A DNA stretch of 64,000 nt from Vreelandella alkaliphila (GTDB lineage Bacteria > Pseudomonadota > Gammaproteobacteria > Pseudomonadales > Halomonadaceae): contig NZ_JABASV010000015.1 in NCBI RefSeq assembly GCF_016107625.1, positions 1-64,000 of the forward strand, written 5' to 3'. The position numbers and the translations under genes were made by a program. The notes beneath the pieces are model-generated. The model ran no database searches. It was given only the letters and a program-made list of their open reading frames with translations, and had not been told where the DNA came from. The stretch's first letter is position 1; each line of letters begins with the position of its first letter. Below are positions 9,118 through 18,260 of the stretch, one piece after another.

Positions 9118-9837
9118 ATGGCATTGCTTGATGATTTACCCAACGTGGACAGCCGTCTGTTTAAAGCTCCCAATCATGAAACATTGAGGCTTCCCTTGAG
9201 TGACCAGCCTGCCCCCAAAATCCTGCTGCTTTACGGTTCACTGCGGGAACGCTCATTCAGTCGATTAGCCGTTGAAGAAGCCGCTCGGCTACTCAATGCA
9301 ATGGGGGCAAATACAAAGATTTTTGATCCGCGGGGCTTACCCTTGCCGGATGCGGAAGATTCAAGTCACCCTAAAGTGGATGAGCTGCGTACACTGGCAC
9401 AGTGGGCCGATGGCATGGTGTGGTGCTCACCTGAACGCCACGGTGCAATGACTGGCATTATGAAAGCACAAATTGACTGGATTCCTCTTGCCTTAGGCGG
9501 CGTTCGCCCCACCCAGGGTAAAACGCTTGCAGTAATGCAGGTGTGCGGTGGCTCCCAGTCGTTTAACACGGTAAATCAGCTGCGTATTTTAGGACGCTGG
9601 ATGCGCATGGTGACGATTCCAAACCAGTCATCGGTACCTAAGGCTTTTATGGAGTTTGATGACAACGGTCGCATGAAGCCTTCTCCATTTTATGACCGCA
9701 TTGTTGATGTTATGGAAGAACTGGTGAAGTTCACACTGCTGGTTCGTGAACGCAGCGATCTGCTAACCGACCGTTACTCCGAACGCAAAGAAAGCGCTGA
9801 AGAAGTCTCCAAACGCGTCAGTCAACGTGCTATTTGA
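9118..9837 (+). CDS. arsH: arsenical resistance protein ArsH, NADPH-dependent FMN oxidoreductase (239 aa)
   Basis: Flavodoxin-fold FMN reductase of the ArsH family. Family members oxidise trivalent organoarsenicals and reduce quinones or metals using NADPH. The FMN phosphate loop [10 protein letters not shown] lies near residue 40, and the conserved [21 protein letters not shown] and [16 protein letters not shown] segments follow. The N-terminal extension of about 30 residues ahead of the flavodoxin core and the total length are typical of ArsH. ATG with AAAAGGAG eight to nine nt upstream. First gene of a rightward operon arsH-acr3-flavin reductase-arsC-CC protein, with acr3 starting 15 nt after its stop. 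Its promoter contains the shared ars operator. Confidence 0.94.
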   Translation: MALLDDLPNVDSRLFKAPNHETLRLPLSDQPAPKILLLYGSLRERSFSRLAVEEAARLLNAMGANTKIFDPRGLPLPDAEDSSHPKVDELRTLAQWADGMVWCSPERHGAMTGIMKAQIDWIPLALGGVRPTQGKTLAVMQVCGGSQSFNTVNQLRILGRWMRMVTIPNQSSVPKAFMEFDDNGRMKPSPFYDRIVDVMEELVKFTLLVRERSDLLTDRYSERKESAEEVSKRVSQRAI

Positions 9838-9852
9838 TCAGGGAGTGGCTTT

Positions 9853-10920
9853 ATGACGACCCAGAGCAACACATCACCCACTAGTGCCGATATGGGGCTG
9901 TTTGAACGCTACCTTTCCGTATGGGTAGCAATTGCCATTGTCGCAGGGATTGCACTTGGGCAGTTCGCTCCTGCAGTGCCAGAGGTGTTATCACGGTTTG
10001 AGTATGCCCAGGTCTCCATTCCGATTGCAGTATTAATCTGGGCGATGATTTTTCCCATGATGGCGCAGATTGATTTCAGTGCTATTGCAGGAGTGCGCCG
10101 CCAGCCAAAGGGCCTAACCATTACCACCACTGTCAATTGGCTGATTAAACCCTTCACAATGTTCGCCTTGGCCTGGCTGTTTTTCATGGTGATTTTTCAG
10201 CCATTTATTCCTGAGGAACTGGCCAGTCAATATCTAGCGGGCGCCATATTATTGGGGGCAGCTCCCTGCACCGCGATGGTATTTGTATGGAGCTACCTGA
10301 CTCGAGGTGATGCGGCTTACACGCTGGTTCAAGTAGCTTTGAATGACTTGATTATGCTGTTTGCCTTTGCGCCGCTTGTGGTGCTGTTACTAGGAATCTC
10401 AAATATTCAAGTGCCCTGGGACACGGTTATTTTGTCGGTGGTGCTGTACATCGTGATTCCACTTGCAGCGGGCTATTTCACCCGTAAAACACTGATCGCC
10501 AAGCGCGGCACCGAGTGGTACGACAGCGTGTTTATGAAGCGCGTTGGCCCAATCACGCCCATCGGGTTAATCATTACGCTAGTGCTTCTATTCGCCTTCC
10601 AAGGCGACGTTATTCTGAACAATCCGCTGCATATCGTATTGATCGCTATTCCTCTGATTATCCAAACGTTTTTGATCTTCTTTATCGCGTATGGCTGGGC
10701 CAAAGCGTGGCGTGTGCCGCACAACATCGCTGCGCCTGGCGCAATGATCGGCGCCAGCAACTTTTTTGAACTGGCGGTCGCAGCTGCCATTGCACTGTTT
10801 GGCTTACAGTCAGGCGCCGCGCTAGCCACAGTAGTTGGTGTTTTAGTTGAAGTGCCGCTTATGCTCGCACTGGTACGCATTGCCAACAAAACGCGTCAGC
10901 ATTTTCCTGAAAACGCATAA
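9853..10920 (+). CDS. acr3: arsenite efflux permease ACR3 (355 aa)
   Basis: Inner-membrane arsenite exporter of the ACR3/BART superfamily, with about ten hydrophobic helices spread over the whole length. The conserved LGAAPCTAMVFVWSYLTRG segment (about residues 135-153) carries the cysteine shown in the family to be needed for arsenite transport, and GAMIGASNFFELAVAAAI marks the second repeat. The start ATG follows GGGAG. It exports the arsenite made by either of the two flanking arsenate reductases. Its position directly after arsH, with short spacing on both sides, puts it in the core of the arsenic operon. Confidence 0.95.
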   Translation: MTTQSNTSPTSADMGLFERYLSVWVAIAIVAGIALGQFAPAVPEVLSRFEYAQVSIPIAVLIWAMIFPMMAQIDFSAIAGVRRQPKGLTITTTVNWLIKPFTMFALAWLFFMVIFQPFIPEELASQYLAGAILLGAAPCTAMVFVWSYLTRGDAAYTLVQVALNDLIMLFAFAPLVVLLLGISNIQVPWDTVILSVVLYIVIPLAAGYFTRKTLIAKRGTEWYDSVFMKRVGPITPIGLIITLVLLFAFQGDVILNNPLHIVLIAIPLIIQTFLIFFIAYGWAKAWRVPHNIAAPGAMIGASNFFELAVAAAIALFGLQSGAALATVVGVLVEVPLMLALVRIANKTRQHFPENA

Positions 10921-10935
10921 CAAAGAGATACTCGG

Positions 10936-11607
10936 ATGGCACATTACTTAGTTTTTCTCGGTTCAACTCGAACCTCTACGCCGCCCGCCCCTGCTCGTTT
11001 AGGCGAGCGGGTATCCCAGGCGTGCAAACGCCTACTTAGCTCGCTACCCGATACAACGGCAGAGGTTATAGACCCGCTAACGTTAGACCTTAACGGCCCT
11101 TTCAAGCCACATTTTGCTTACGCAAAAACAGCGGTTCCCGATGATCTTGAAGCTCTTGCAGGCAAGATTGAACAAGCCGATGGCTACGTGATGGTCAGCC
11201 CCGAATATAACCACTCCATGAGCCCGGCGCTGAGCCATTTGCTGAATCATTTCGGTGCATCACTGTTTGCATTCAAACCCAGCGCTATCGTGACTTACTC
11301 CATGGGGCAATGGGGAGGCGTGCGTGCCGCCGTTAGCATGCGCGCATTTCTATCTGAGCTTGGCTGCCTGCCAGTGTCCGCCATGATCCATATACCTAAA
11401 GCGCAGGAAGCGCTGAACGATGACGGGGAGTTTGCCCAGGAGCAAGAACGCTGGGAAAACTATTTTGGGCGCGCGCTAGGGCAATTAACGTGGTGGGCAG
11501 AAGCGGCTAAGTCGCACAAAACCGAGCAAGACCCCACAACGCTATCACCTGCGTTTACTAAATCGCCAGCTCAGCGCAATGCACCTACAACCGATCTTTC
11601 CACCTAA
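10936..11607 (+). CDS. NAD(P)H-dependent flavin reductase, flavodoxin fold (223 aa)
   Basis: A second FMN reductase family member, different from ArsH: the phosphate loop is GSTRTS near residue 9, and the flavin-contact segment is SPEYNHSMSPALSHLLNHFG (about 86-105), as in ChrR/YieF-like and azoreductase-type enzymes. It lies 15 nt after acr3 and 17 nt before arsC, so it is co-transcribed with them. The last 35 or so residues are rich in Thr, Pro and Ser and look disordered. It probably handles organoarsenicals, quinones or oxidative stress linked to arsenic; no sequence feature fixes the substrate. Confidence 0.85.
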   Translation: MAHYLVFLGSTRTSTPPAPARLGERVSQACKRLLSSLPDTTAEVIDPLTLDLNGPFKPHFAYAKTAVPDDLEALAGKIEQADGYVMVSPEYNHSMSPALSHLLNHFGASLFAFKPSAIVTYSMGQWGGVRAAVSMRAFLSELGCLPVSAMIHIPKAQEALNDDGEFAQEQERWENYFGRALGQLTWWAEAAKSHKTEQDPTTLSPAFTKSPAQRNAPTTDLST

Positions 11608-11624
11608 CCAAGAGATAACTCACC

Positions 11625-12032
11625 ATGTCAGTCACCATCTACCACAACCCTAACTGCGGTACTTCGCGCAATACGCTGACAATGATCAAGGCATCGGGCG
11701 AAGATCCCGAGGTAATTCACTACTTGGAAACACCTCCCAGCCGAGAGCACCTAGTAGCGCTACTCGCGATGATGAAGATATCACCGCGAGAACTGCTGCG
11801 CCAAAAGGGCACCCCTTATGATGAGCTCAAATTGGATGACTCTTCGCTAGACGATGATCAGCTGATTGACGCCATGATAGCGCACCCGATTCTGATCAAT
11901 CGTCCTATCGTCATTAGCCAAAAAGGCGCGCGCTTATGTCGCCCATCCGAACTAGTATTGGAACTGCTTGAGCAGCCCGTTGCACACTTTACCAAAGAGG
12001 ATGGCGAAACCGTCTACTATCCCGCGAGCTAA
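11625..12032 (+). CDS. arsC: glutaredoxin-dependent arsenate reductase (135 aa)
   Basis: ArsC of the E. coli R773 type: a thioredoxin-like fold with a single catalytic cysteine, Cys11, in HNPNCGTSRN, which is recycled by glutathione and glutaredoxin. Conserved arginines lie in the NRPIV region and the later RLCRPSE segment. Length is normal for the family. It is unrelated in fold to the LMW-phosphatase type arsenate reductase 3 kb upstream, so this island carries two mechanistically different reductases. It is fourth in the arsH operon, 17 nt after the flavin reductase. Confidence 0.93.
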   Translation: MSVTIYHNPNCGTSRNTLTMIKASGEDPEVIHYLETPPSREHLVALLAMMKISPRELLRQKGTPYDELKLDDSSLDDDQLIDAMIAHPILINRPIVISQKGARLCRPSELVLELLEQPVAHFTKEDGETVYYPAS

Positions 12033-12072
12033 TACAGGAACCAAATGCCAGAACAATAGTACGGGGTGAACA

Positions 12073-12366
12073 ATGAACCATGTCATTGATATCGACAGCA
12101 ACGCCGTCGACTTCATCAAACAACAAGGCGGCGTTGTGACCGTCCGCCTCTCCCCACGGTACGGCTGCTGCGGAGGCCTCGCCAATCTTGCGGTAGCTGA
12201 AGCGCACCATCCAGAAGATACCCAACACTATCAGCACCATATTCAAGATAGTGTTTCGATCTATATTGATCCCGACCTTGCTAACCAAGGGCTGCGCATT
12301 GGCGTTGAAGGTTGGTGGAAATTGCGCCACCTTTATGTGGATGGCGCGGCGTTATCAACAGACTAA
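12073..12366 (+). CDS. small CC-motif protein of ars clusters (97 aa, HesB/IscA-like)
   Basis: Small cytosolic protein with a vicinal pair Cys32-Cys33 in the sequence RYGCCGG. It resembles the CC/Se-motif (seleno)protein family that commonly accompanies arsenic genes and loosely the HesB/IscA fold. Function is not established; a dithiol could bind arsenite or take part in redox relay. A GGGGTG ribosome site precedes the ATG. Last gene of the rightward arsenic operon, converging on arsJ with only 10 nt between stops and no clear terminator between them. Confidence 0.75.
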   Translation: MNHVIDIDSNAVDFIKQQGGVVTVRLSPRYGCCGGLANLAVAEAHHPEDTQHYQHHIQDSVSIYIDPDLANQGLRIGVEGWWKLRHLYVDGAALSTD

Positions 12367-12376
12367 ACAATGGCCT

Positions 12377-13612
12377 TTAGGCAACCTGCTTTGGCAACGC
12401 CAGTGCCATCACTGAACTGGCTATCACTAAGGCCGCCGATACCCAAAGACAGGCGCTCAGCCCGTAAGCCATATACAACCAGCCTGACAGCAACGTTCCC
12501 ACCAAACGCCCCATGGCGTTGGCCATATAGTAGAAGCCAACATCCATCGAGACGCCATCGGCACGGGCATAATGAACAATCAGGTAACTATGCCAGCTGG
12601 AATTAATCGCAAACAGCACACCAAACGCTAAAAGCCCGACCACCAGCCAACCTACCTGCGCCAGCGGTAGTGACGCCAACAAAATCGCTAGTACCGCTAA
12701 AGCGGCTGCCCAGCCTGCGGTTAGCGCGCGGGCATCCCCTTTAATCAATCGGGTAAGTTTAGGTGCCTGAGTTTGTACCCCACCGTAGCCAATAATCCAT
12801 GCTGCCAGTAATCCCCCCACTGTCCAATGAGTCCAGCCGTGCTGGTCATATAAAAACACCGGCAACGCCACGACAAACCAGACATCCCTAGAAGCAAACA
12901 GGCAAAAGCGCGCCGCTGAAAGCACGTTGATGGCACGAGACTTGGAGAAAATCTCCGAAAACTTGGGTTTTACTTTTTGGCGCCCTAAGTCTGCTTTTAA
13001 GCGCCATAAAGAGACCAGTAATACCGCGCTAAGCATCACCGCCATGGCAATCACCGCGCCTCGGAAACCAATCAGCGTCAGTAACAACCCGCCGATAAAA
13101 AAGCCTAGGCCTTTCAATGCATTTTTAGAACCGGTCAGCATCGCTACCCAGCGGTAGAGAGAGCTATTAGCGTTGGCACTCTCTTTAGGCACCAATACTT
13201 TGACCGCACTTTTAGCACTCATTTTATTTAAGTCTTTGGCAATGCCAGACAGCGCCTGCGCCGCCATCACCCAAACAACAGTGAGCATCCCTGCGGGCAC
13301 CATCAGCATGGCAAGCGCAACAATTTGTAGCCCCAACCCCACATTCATCGTGCGGTTCAAGCCTAGCCTCGCGCCAAGCCAGCCGCCGACCAAGTTGGTC
13401 ACTACGCCAAACGCTTCATAGAACAGAAACAGCATGGCAATTTGCAGCGGCGAGTAACCTAGCTGGTGGAAATACATCACCACCAGCATGCGCAGCGCGC
13501 CGTCGGTAATGGTAAACGCCCAGTAGTTGCCAGTGATCAACATATATTGGCGAACTTCAAACGGCAGCGCTATGACTCGGGCGCGCATTTTGAGAAACGG
13601 CGAATCAGCCAC
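12377..13612 (-). CDS. arsJ: ArsJ, MFS exporter of 1-arseno-3-phosphoglycerate (411 aa)
   Basis: Twelve-helix major facilitator protein. The N-terminal segment [20 protein letters not shown] and the [24 protein letters not shown] loop are typical of ArsJ. It is known from Pseudomonas to export 1-arseno-3-phosphoglycerate, which is made when the neighbouring GAPDH uses arsenate instead of phosphate. The pairing with a dedicated GAPDH gene supports the call. The GTG at 13612 is preferred because it overlaps the GAPDH stop by 8 nt and has an AAGAGCAG site. The ATG at 13588 lacks a ribosome site but would also give a complete first helix. Confidence 0.88.
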   Translation of the reverse strand: MADSPFLKMRARVIALPFEVRQYMLITGNYWAFTITDGALRMLVVMYFHQLGYSPLQIAMLFLFYEAFGVVTNLVGGWLGARLGLNRTMNVGLGLQIVALAMLMVPAGMLTVVWVMAAQALSGIAKDLNKMSAKSAVKVLVPKESANANSSLYRWVAMLTGSKNALKGLGFFIGGLLLTLIGFRGAVIAMAVMLSAVLLVSLWRLKADLGRQKVKPKFSEIFSKSRAINVLSAARFCLFASRDVWFVVALPVFLYDQHGWTHWTVGGLLAAWIIGYGGVQTQAPKLTRLIKGDARALTAGWAAALAVLAILLASLPLAQVGWLVVGLLAFGVLFAINSSWHSYLIVHYARADGVSMDVGFYYMANAMGRLVGTLLSGWLYMAYGLSACLWVSAALVIASSVMALALPKQVA

Positions 13613-14651
13613 GGTCAATCTGCTCTTTAACTGTCTTCTCACCAGCTACCATTAGCGCCAACTCGGCCGTGCGGTTGGCATAGCCCCACTCGTTGTCATA
13701 CCAGGCGTAAAGCTTAAGCTGGGTGCCGTTGACCACCATGGTAGAAAGCGCATCAATAATGGAGCTGCGCGGGTCAGTGCGATAATCAATCGATACCAGC
13801 GGGCGCTCTTCATAACCCAAAATACCGGCGAGCCCTCCCTCCGCGGCCGCTTTCAGCGCTTGATTGACCTCTTCCACCGTGACCTCGCGCTCAAGCTCAA
13901 ACACCATATCGGTGAGCGATGCATTGGCCAGCGGCACACGAATGGCATGACCATTCAGCTTTCCTTCCAGTTCGGGAAAGATGGCTGTAATTGCTTTTGC
14001 AGAGCCCGTTGTCGTTGGAATCAAACTCATACCACAGGCGCGAGCGCGACGTAGGTCTTTGTGCGGCGCATCTAGAATCGTCTGAGTGTTGGTAATGTCA
14101 TGTACCGTCGTCATCGAACCATGGCGAATACCAAAGGTTTCCTGAATCACTTTAACTACTGGGGCTAGGCAGTTTGTGGTGCAGCTAGCGGCAGTCACGA
14201 TTCGATGCTGAGCGGGGTCATAAAGATGATCGTTGACACCTACCACTACGTTCAGCACGCCCTCTTCTTTAATCGGTGCACTAACCACTACGCGCGCAAC
14301 GCCTTGATCAAGATATGCCTGGAGCTTGGCGGTTTCTTTCATTTTACCCGAGCACTCGATGACCACGTCACAGGCAGACCAGTCACTATCGGCAATCGCC
14401 TTATTGGCGCTAAACGCAACAGTTTTACTATCTAAAACAATCGCATCGTCGCAAGCTGCAATCCCTTCGCCAGGAGACCAGTGGCCATGCACCGAATCAA
14501 ACTCAAGCAGGTGGGCAAACGTTGCTGAATCACCGCCTGGGTCGTTAATACGCACAAGCTCTACTGCCCCAGCTTCGACTTCAGTCCATAAGCTTCGCAG
14601 TGCTAATCGACCAATACGACCAAACCCGTTAATACCGATACGTAATACCAT
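13605..14651 (-). CDS. gapdh: arsenic-associated glyceraldehyde-3-phosphate dehydrogenase (348 aa)
   Basis: Complete GAPDH: NAD-binding [15 protein letters not shown] at the N-terminus, catalytic Cys157 in [10 protein letters not shown], and the conserved WYDNEWGY near the C-terminus. It is translationally coupled to arsJ, so its likely job is arsenate-dependent oxidation of glyceraldehyde-3-phosphate to 1-arseno-3-phosphoglycerate for ArsJ to export, not central glycolysis. ATG start with AGGAGG four nt before. Its leader contains the second exact copy of the ars operator and a further inverted repeat (TTTAGA...TCTAAA, 14663-14692). Confidence 0.92.
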   Translation of the reverse strand: MVLRIGINGFGRIGRLALRSLWTEVEAGAVELVRINDPGGDSATFAHLLEFDSVHGHWSPGEGIAACDDAIVLDSKTVAFSANKAIADSDWSACDVVIECSGKMKETAKLQAYLDQGVARVVVSAPIKEEGVLNVVVGVNDHLYDPAQHRIVTAASCTTNCLAPVVKVIQETFGIRHGSMTTVHDITNTQTILDAPHKDLRRARACGMSLIPTTTGSAKAITAIFPELEGKLNGHAIRVPLANASLTDMVFELEREVTVEEVNQALKAAAEGGLAGILGYEERPLVSIDYRTDPRSSIIDALSTMVVNGTQLKLYAWYDNEWGYANRTAELALMVAGEKTVKEQIDRG

Positions 14652-14730
14652 GGGGCCTCCTATTTAGATAAACGTATACATGAACGTCTAAATAAATGAA
14701 TAGGTGAACAGTGCGAAAATCGTAATTCTA

Positions 14731-14750
14731 ATATACGAAAAAACATATAT
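14731..14750. promoter_or_regulatory. ars operator copy 2 (GAPDH-arsJ promoter)
   Basis: Exact second copy of the ATATACG-N6(A)-CATATAT palindrome found at 9052-9071, here 80 bp before the GAPDH start. Identity over 21 bp in two unrelated promoters points to co-regulation of the two halves of the arsenic island. Confidence 0.7.
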
Positions 14751-14765
14751 GAGAAATTAAAAAAA

Positions 14766-14800
14766 TGCCTGCAGGCTAGCTTGGCGCTGGCCTGCAGGCA
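14766..14800 (-). terminator. Rho-independent terminator of the pst operon
   Basis: Perfect 10-bp arms TGCCTGCAGG and CCTGCAGGCA flank a 15-nt loop. On the leftward strand a run of seven T follows. It lies directly past the pstB stop, so no phoU follows in this operon. Confidence 0.9.
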
Positions 14801-14807
14801 GTCTTAG

Positions 14808-15647
14808 TTAACCGTAACGACCGGAGATATAGTCTTCGGTCTTTTTCTGTGCCGGGGTTGAGAACATCACTTTGGTATCGTTGTACTCGATGATTTCTCC
14901 CAGGTGGAAAAATGCCGTGTAGTCGGCTACCCGTGCGGCCTGCTGCATATTATGCGTCACGGTAACAATGGTGAACTGCTCTTTCAGCTTGTCCATCAGA
15001 TCTTCGATCGTTGCTGTAGAGATCGGGTCCAACGCAGAGGTAGGTTCATCCATTAAAATTACATCTGGTTGTACTGCAATCGCTCGGGCAATACACAAAC
15101 GCTGCTGCTGGCCGCCAGATAATGAGGTGCCTGGCTCCTGCAGTTTATCTTTCACTTCATTCCACAGGCCTGCATCACGTAACGCTTTCTCAACAAGCTC
15201 ATCCTGATCTGCCTTACGACTTACTAAGTCATGCATACGCGGTGCGTAGGCAATATTTTCGTAGATCGACTTAGGAAAAGGGTTTGGCTTCTGAAAAACC
15301 ATGCCAACACGACGGCGCAAAGCTACTTCATCCATCTTAGAAGCATTGACGTCCTGCCCATCCATTTCGACCAACCCTTCGGTGTGCACACTAGGAATTA
15401 GGTCATTCATGCGGTTTAGACAGCGCAAAAAGGTCGATTTACCGCACCCCGAAGGGCCAATCAGTGCGGTCACATTCTTCTGAAACAGATCAATATTTAG
15501 CCCTTTTAACGCTTGGGTTTTGCCGTACCACAGGTTCAAATCACGAACGCGGATACTTAAATCATGGCAAGCCTTTTCATTACGCGTATAAGGCTGCCCT
15601 ACGTCGGGCAGGTTCTGCTGGTTCATGACAGGTACATGGCTGTTCAT
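14808..15647 (-). CDS. pstB: phosphate ABC transporter ATP-binding protein PstB (279 aa)
   Basis: ATPase of the high-affinity phosphate importer on the inner face of the membrane. Walker [11 protein letters not shown]-loop VFQKPNPFP, signature LSGGQQQR and Walker B VILMDEP are all present, followed by [21 protein letters not shown], diagnostic of PstB. About 25 extra residues precede the core; the ATG with GAGGA upstream supports this long start, although a second ATG at codon 8 is possible. It follows pstA by 26 nt and is the last gene of the operon, ended by a strong terminator. Arsenate enters cells through this system, so its closeness to the arsenic island may be functional. Confidence 0.96.
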   Translation of the reverse strand: MNSHVPVMNQQNLPDVGQPYTRNEKACHDLSIRVRDLNLWYGKTQALKGLNIDLFQKNVTALIGPSGCGKSTFLRCLNRMNDLIPSVHTEGLVEMDGQDVNASKMDEVALRRRVGMVFQKPNPFPKSIYENIAYAPRMHDLVSRKADQDELVEKALRDAGLWNEVKDKLQEPGTSLSGGQQQRLCIARAIAVQPDVILMDEPTSALDPISTATIEDLMDKLKEQFTIVTVTHNMQQAARVADYTAFFHLGEIIEYNDTKVMFSTPAQKKTEDYISGRYG

Positions 15648-15673
15648 AGTAATGTCCTCTATGACGTGCTGGC

Positions 15674-16840
15674 CTACCAGCGACGCTCAAATTTCTTACG
15701 TAGTACAACGGCAAAGGCGTTGAGTGAGATAAGTATGGTGAGCAGCACTAAAATACCGCCAGCAGTTTTTTCTACAAACGCCTGCTCTGGCTCACCTGAC
15801 CAGGTAAATATTTGAGCTGGCATTACCGTTGCGGCATTAGTAAATGAAGCCCCTACATCAGGGATAAATGCCACCATTCCAACAATAATTAGCGGTGCTG
15901 TTTCCCCCATCGCCTGTGCCAAACCGATGATAGAACCGGTCATGATTCCCGGCATCGCCAAGGGGAGAACATGATCACGGACTACCTGCCAGCGTGAGCA
16001 CCCTACTCCAAACGCCGCATGGCGAATGGAATCCGGCACGCTACGAAGCGCCGTACGCGTAGAGATAATAATCACCGGCAGCGTCATCAGCGCTAAGGTC
16101 ATACCACCTGCCAGTGGCGAAGAACGCGGCACCCCAAAGAAGTTAATAAAAATCGCTAAGCCCAGCAAACCGAACAGAATCGAAGGTATGGCAGCTAGAT
16201 TGTTGATATTAATTTCAATTGCTTGGGTAAAGCGGTTATCTGGCGCAAATTCTTCTAAATAAATCGCTGTCATTACACCAATGGGAAACGCAATCAGCAG
16301 GGTAACGATCATCGTCATCACTGTGCCAACAACCGCCGACAAAATGCCTGCATTCTCAGCAATTTTTGAATCACCAGAACCAAAAAACGTTTTATTGAAG
16401 CGTAGATCCACTTGGCCGGCTGCTACACGCTCCTCAATTTCTGCCTTTTCTTGATCGCTGAGGCGATTGCGATGCCCTTTTAGATATTGATCTACTTCAC
16501 TGTTCGCTAACATCCAACGTTGCTCTGACGTACCGATTAGCTCAGGGTTGTTACGCAGTTGGAGCGGAATTACCCTCACCTCAGTGCGGCTAATCAGCGG
16601 TATCAAGTCTTCATCAAATGCTTGTCGGCCATCGCGGCTAGCTTCTTCTGAATAACGAATTTCCGTATTGATGTACGCCTGCTGGAAAGCTGGCAACCCT
16701 TTGCTCAACATATCAGCAAAGAACAGCACCAAAAACAGACCAGCCAAACCCAGCGCCCCCATGGATACCCACTTCAAGCGTGCCGACTTACGGTGACGCC
16801 GCTTAAGCTGCTGGCTGATCTCGTCAAAAGTATGGCTCAT
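15674..16840 (-). CDS. pstA: phosphate ABC transporter permease PstA (388 aa)
   Basis: Inner-membrane permease subunit. One N-terminal helix (about residues 25-45), then a soluble insert of about 100 residues with charged, DUF-like character, then five to six helices including the permease signature around [26 protein letters not shown]. At 388 residues it is longer than E. coli PstA (296) because of this periplasmic insert, as in many marine and halophilic gammaproteobacteria. ATG with GAGGAA upstream. It starts 18 nt after the pstC stop and forms the channel with PstC. Confidence 0.94.
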   Translation of the reverse strand: MSHTFDEISQQLKRRHRKSARLKWVSMGALGLAGLFLVLFFADMLSKGLPAFQQAYINTEIRYSEEASRDGRQAFDEDLIPLISRTEVRVIPLQLRNNPELIGTSEQRWMLANSEVDQYLKGHRNRLSDQEKAEIEERVAAGQVDLRFNKTFFGSGDSKIAENAGILSAVVGTVMTMIVTLLIAFPIGVMTAIYLEEFAPDNRFTQAIEININNLAAIPSILFGLLGLAIFINFFGVPRSSPLAGGMTLALMTLPVIIISTRTALRSVPDSIRHAAFGVGCSRWQVVRDHVLPLAMPGIMTGSIIGLAQAMGETAPLIIVGMVAFIPDVGASFTNAATVMPAQIFTWSGEPEQAFVEKTAGGILVLLTILISLNAFAVVLRKKFERRW

Positions 16841-16858
16841 CGAATCAGTTCCTCGGCG

Positions 16859-18109
16859 TTACAGGTTATTTACGCGGTATTTTTCACGGAAGCGGCGAAT
16901 CATTAAGACTGAGACTAGGTTGAGTGTCAGCGTCACCGCGAATAGCACCAAGCCCAAAGCAAACGCTGAAAGCGTTTCTGCGCTTTCAAACTCCTGATCG
17001 CCAGTAAGAGCCGCCACAATGCGCACCGTCACTGTCGTCATGTCCTCTAATGGATTCGCTGTTAGATTAGGTCGCATCCCCGCAGCCATTACCACAATCA
17101 TTGTTTCGCCTAGCGCTCGCGACATACCAAGCAATGACGCAGAAATAATCCCAGGTAAAGCAGCAGGTATGACCACATCACGAATGGTCTCGCCTTTCGT
17201 CATCCCCAGTGCGAGCGAACCTTGGCGCATGCTGTCTGGCACAGAGTTAATGACGTCGTCGGAAAGCGATGAAATAAACGGGATAATCATAATTCCCATC
17301 ACTACACCGGGTGCGACGGCATTGTTATAAGAGGCATCTAAACCAAAGAACCCTGCAATGTTTACAATAATTGGGGCAACGGTAATGGCAGCAAAGAAGC
17401 CATACACCACGGTTGGAATGCCCGCTAACACTTCAAGTACAGGCTTAGCGACAGTACGAACCCTAGCAGGCGCATATTCCGACATATAAATAGCTGAGAG
17501 CAGCCCTACCGGCACTGCCACCAACATCGCAATAGCAGTGATCATAAAGGTGCCCGCAAATAGCGGCACTGAACCAAATTCTGCACCGCTGCCGTCACCA
17601 CGCCCTGCCGATGCTAAAAAGCTCGCACCTGGATTCCATGTTGTGCCGGTAATGAACTCCCAGAAGCTATGCATCTGAAAAAAGCGTAAAGCTTCTGAAA
17701 TAATTGAGAATAGTATTCCGAAGGTTGTGAAAATCGAGATCAAAGCCGCGCCCGCTAAAATCCACCGGATAACGCGTTCAATGGCTTGGCGCGCGTGGAA
17801 CTGAGGTTTTACCTGAGCAACACCTACGGCGAGACCAGCGGCGGCCACCACAAGACTAGCGGCAAACAAATAAAGCGGGGGTATCTCAGCGCCTAGCAGC
17901 AACAAAAGCAAAGAGCCGACTGCACCCACTAGCACTGCTGGCCCTGCGGTTGAGAGAACAGCAAACCATGCATACTGATCTGGCTGCGCATACATCGCAG
18001 CCCCTGACGCGCGTACACGGGAAGCCTTTGCGCGGCCAATAAAGTAGGCCGCTAGCCCAAGCAGCAAGAGCACAGTGCAAAAGAGTAGAAGTAGCTGGTT
18101 AGTTTGCAT
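16859..18109 (-). CDS. pstC: phosphate ABC transporter permease PstC (416 aa)
   Basis: Inner-membrane permease partner of PstA. Hydrophobic helices lie at about 5-24, 48-70, 78-97 and 128-155, then the conserved core with a MSEYAPARVRTVAKPVLEVL-like coupling region and the EAA-type loop GSLALGMTKGETIRDVVIPAALPGI. Longer than E. coli PstC, with extra N-terminal helices. GAGAG lies before the ATG. It is separated from pstS by a perfect hairpin terminator and has its own Pho box 59-76 bp upstream of the start, so pstCAB can be expressed both by read-through from pstS and from its own promoter. Confidence 0.94.
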   Translation of the reverse strand: MQTNQLLLLFCTVLLLLGLAAYFIGRAKASRVRASGAAMYAQPDQYAWFAVLSTAGPAVLVGAVGSLLLLLLGAEIPPLYLFAASLVVAAAGLAVGVAQVKPQFHARQAIERVIRWILAGAALISIFTTFGILFSIISEALRFFQMHSFWEFITGTTWNPGASFLASAGRGDGSGAEFGSVPLFAGTFMITAIAMLVAVPVGLLSAIYMSEYAPARVRTVAKPVLEVLAGIPTVVYGFFAAITVAPIIVNIAGFFGLDASYNNAVAPGVVMGIMIIPFISSLSDDVINSVPDSMRQGSLALGMTKGETIRDVVIPAALPGIISASLLGMSRALGETMIVVMAAGMRPNLTANPLEDMTTVTVRIVAALTGDQEFESAETLSAFALGLVLFAVTLTLNLVSVLMIRRFREKYRVNNL

Positions 18110-18167
18110 CGAATTTCTCTCGCATCACCTAATGAAATCGTGTTGGCGACCACTTTGGAGTAAAAAC

Positions 18168-18185
18168 ATGACAGCAATGTGACAA
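18168..18185 (-). promoter_or_regulatory. Pho box upstream of pstC
   Basis: Leftward strand TTGTCAC-ATTG-CTGTCAT, two 7-bp repeats with a 4-bp spacer as in the PhoB consensus. It lies between the pstS terminator and the pstC start codon. Confidence 0.75.
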
Positions 18186-18211
18186 ACACCAAGATATAGC
18201 CAACTCAAACT

Positions 18212-18243
18212 AAAAGGCCGGTAGCTTATGCTACCGGCCTTTT
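18212..18243 (-). terminator. intercistronic terminator between pstS and pstC
   Basis: A perfect 14-bp stem (AAAAGGCCGGTAGC / GCTACCGGCCTTTT) with a 4-nt loop, 18 nt past the pstS stop. It should stop most leftward transcripts, giving more PstS than permease. Confidence 0.85.
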
Positions 18244-18260
18244 GTATCTAGCGTTCTAAC

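Noticed and set aside
14652..14807. Possible missing phoU or arsR gene between pstB and GAPDH
   Set aside because: The 156-bp spacer holds only the pst terminator, the ars operator and promoter; no frame of useful length.
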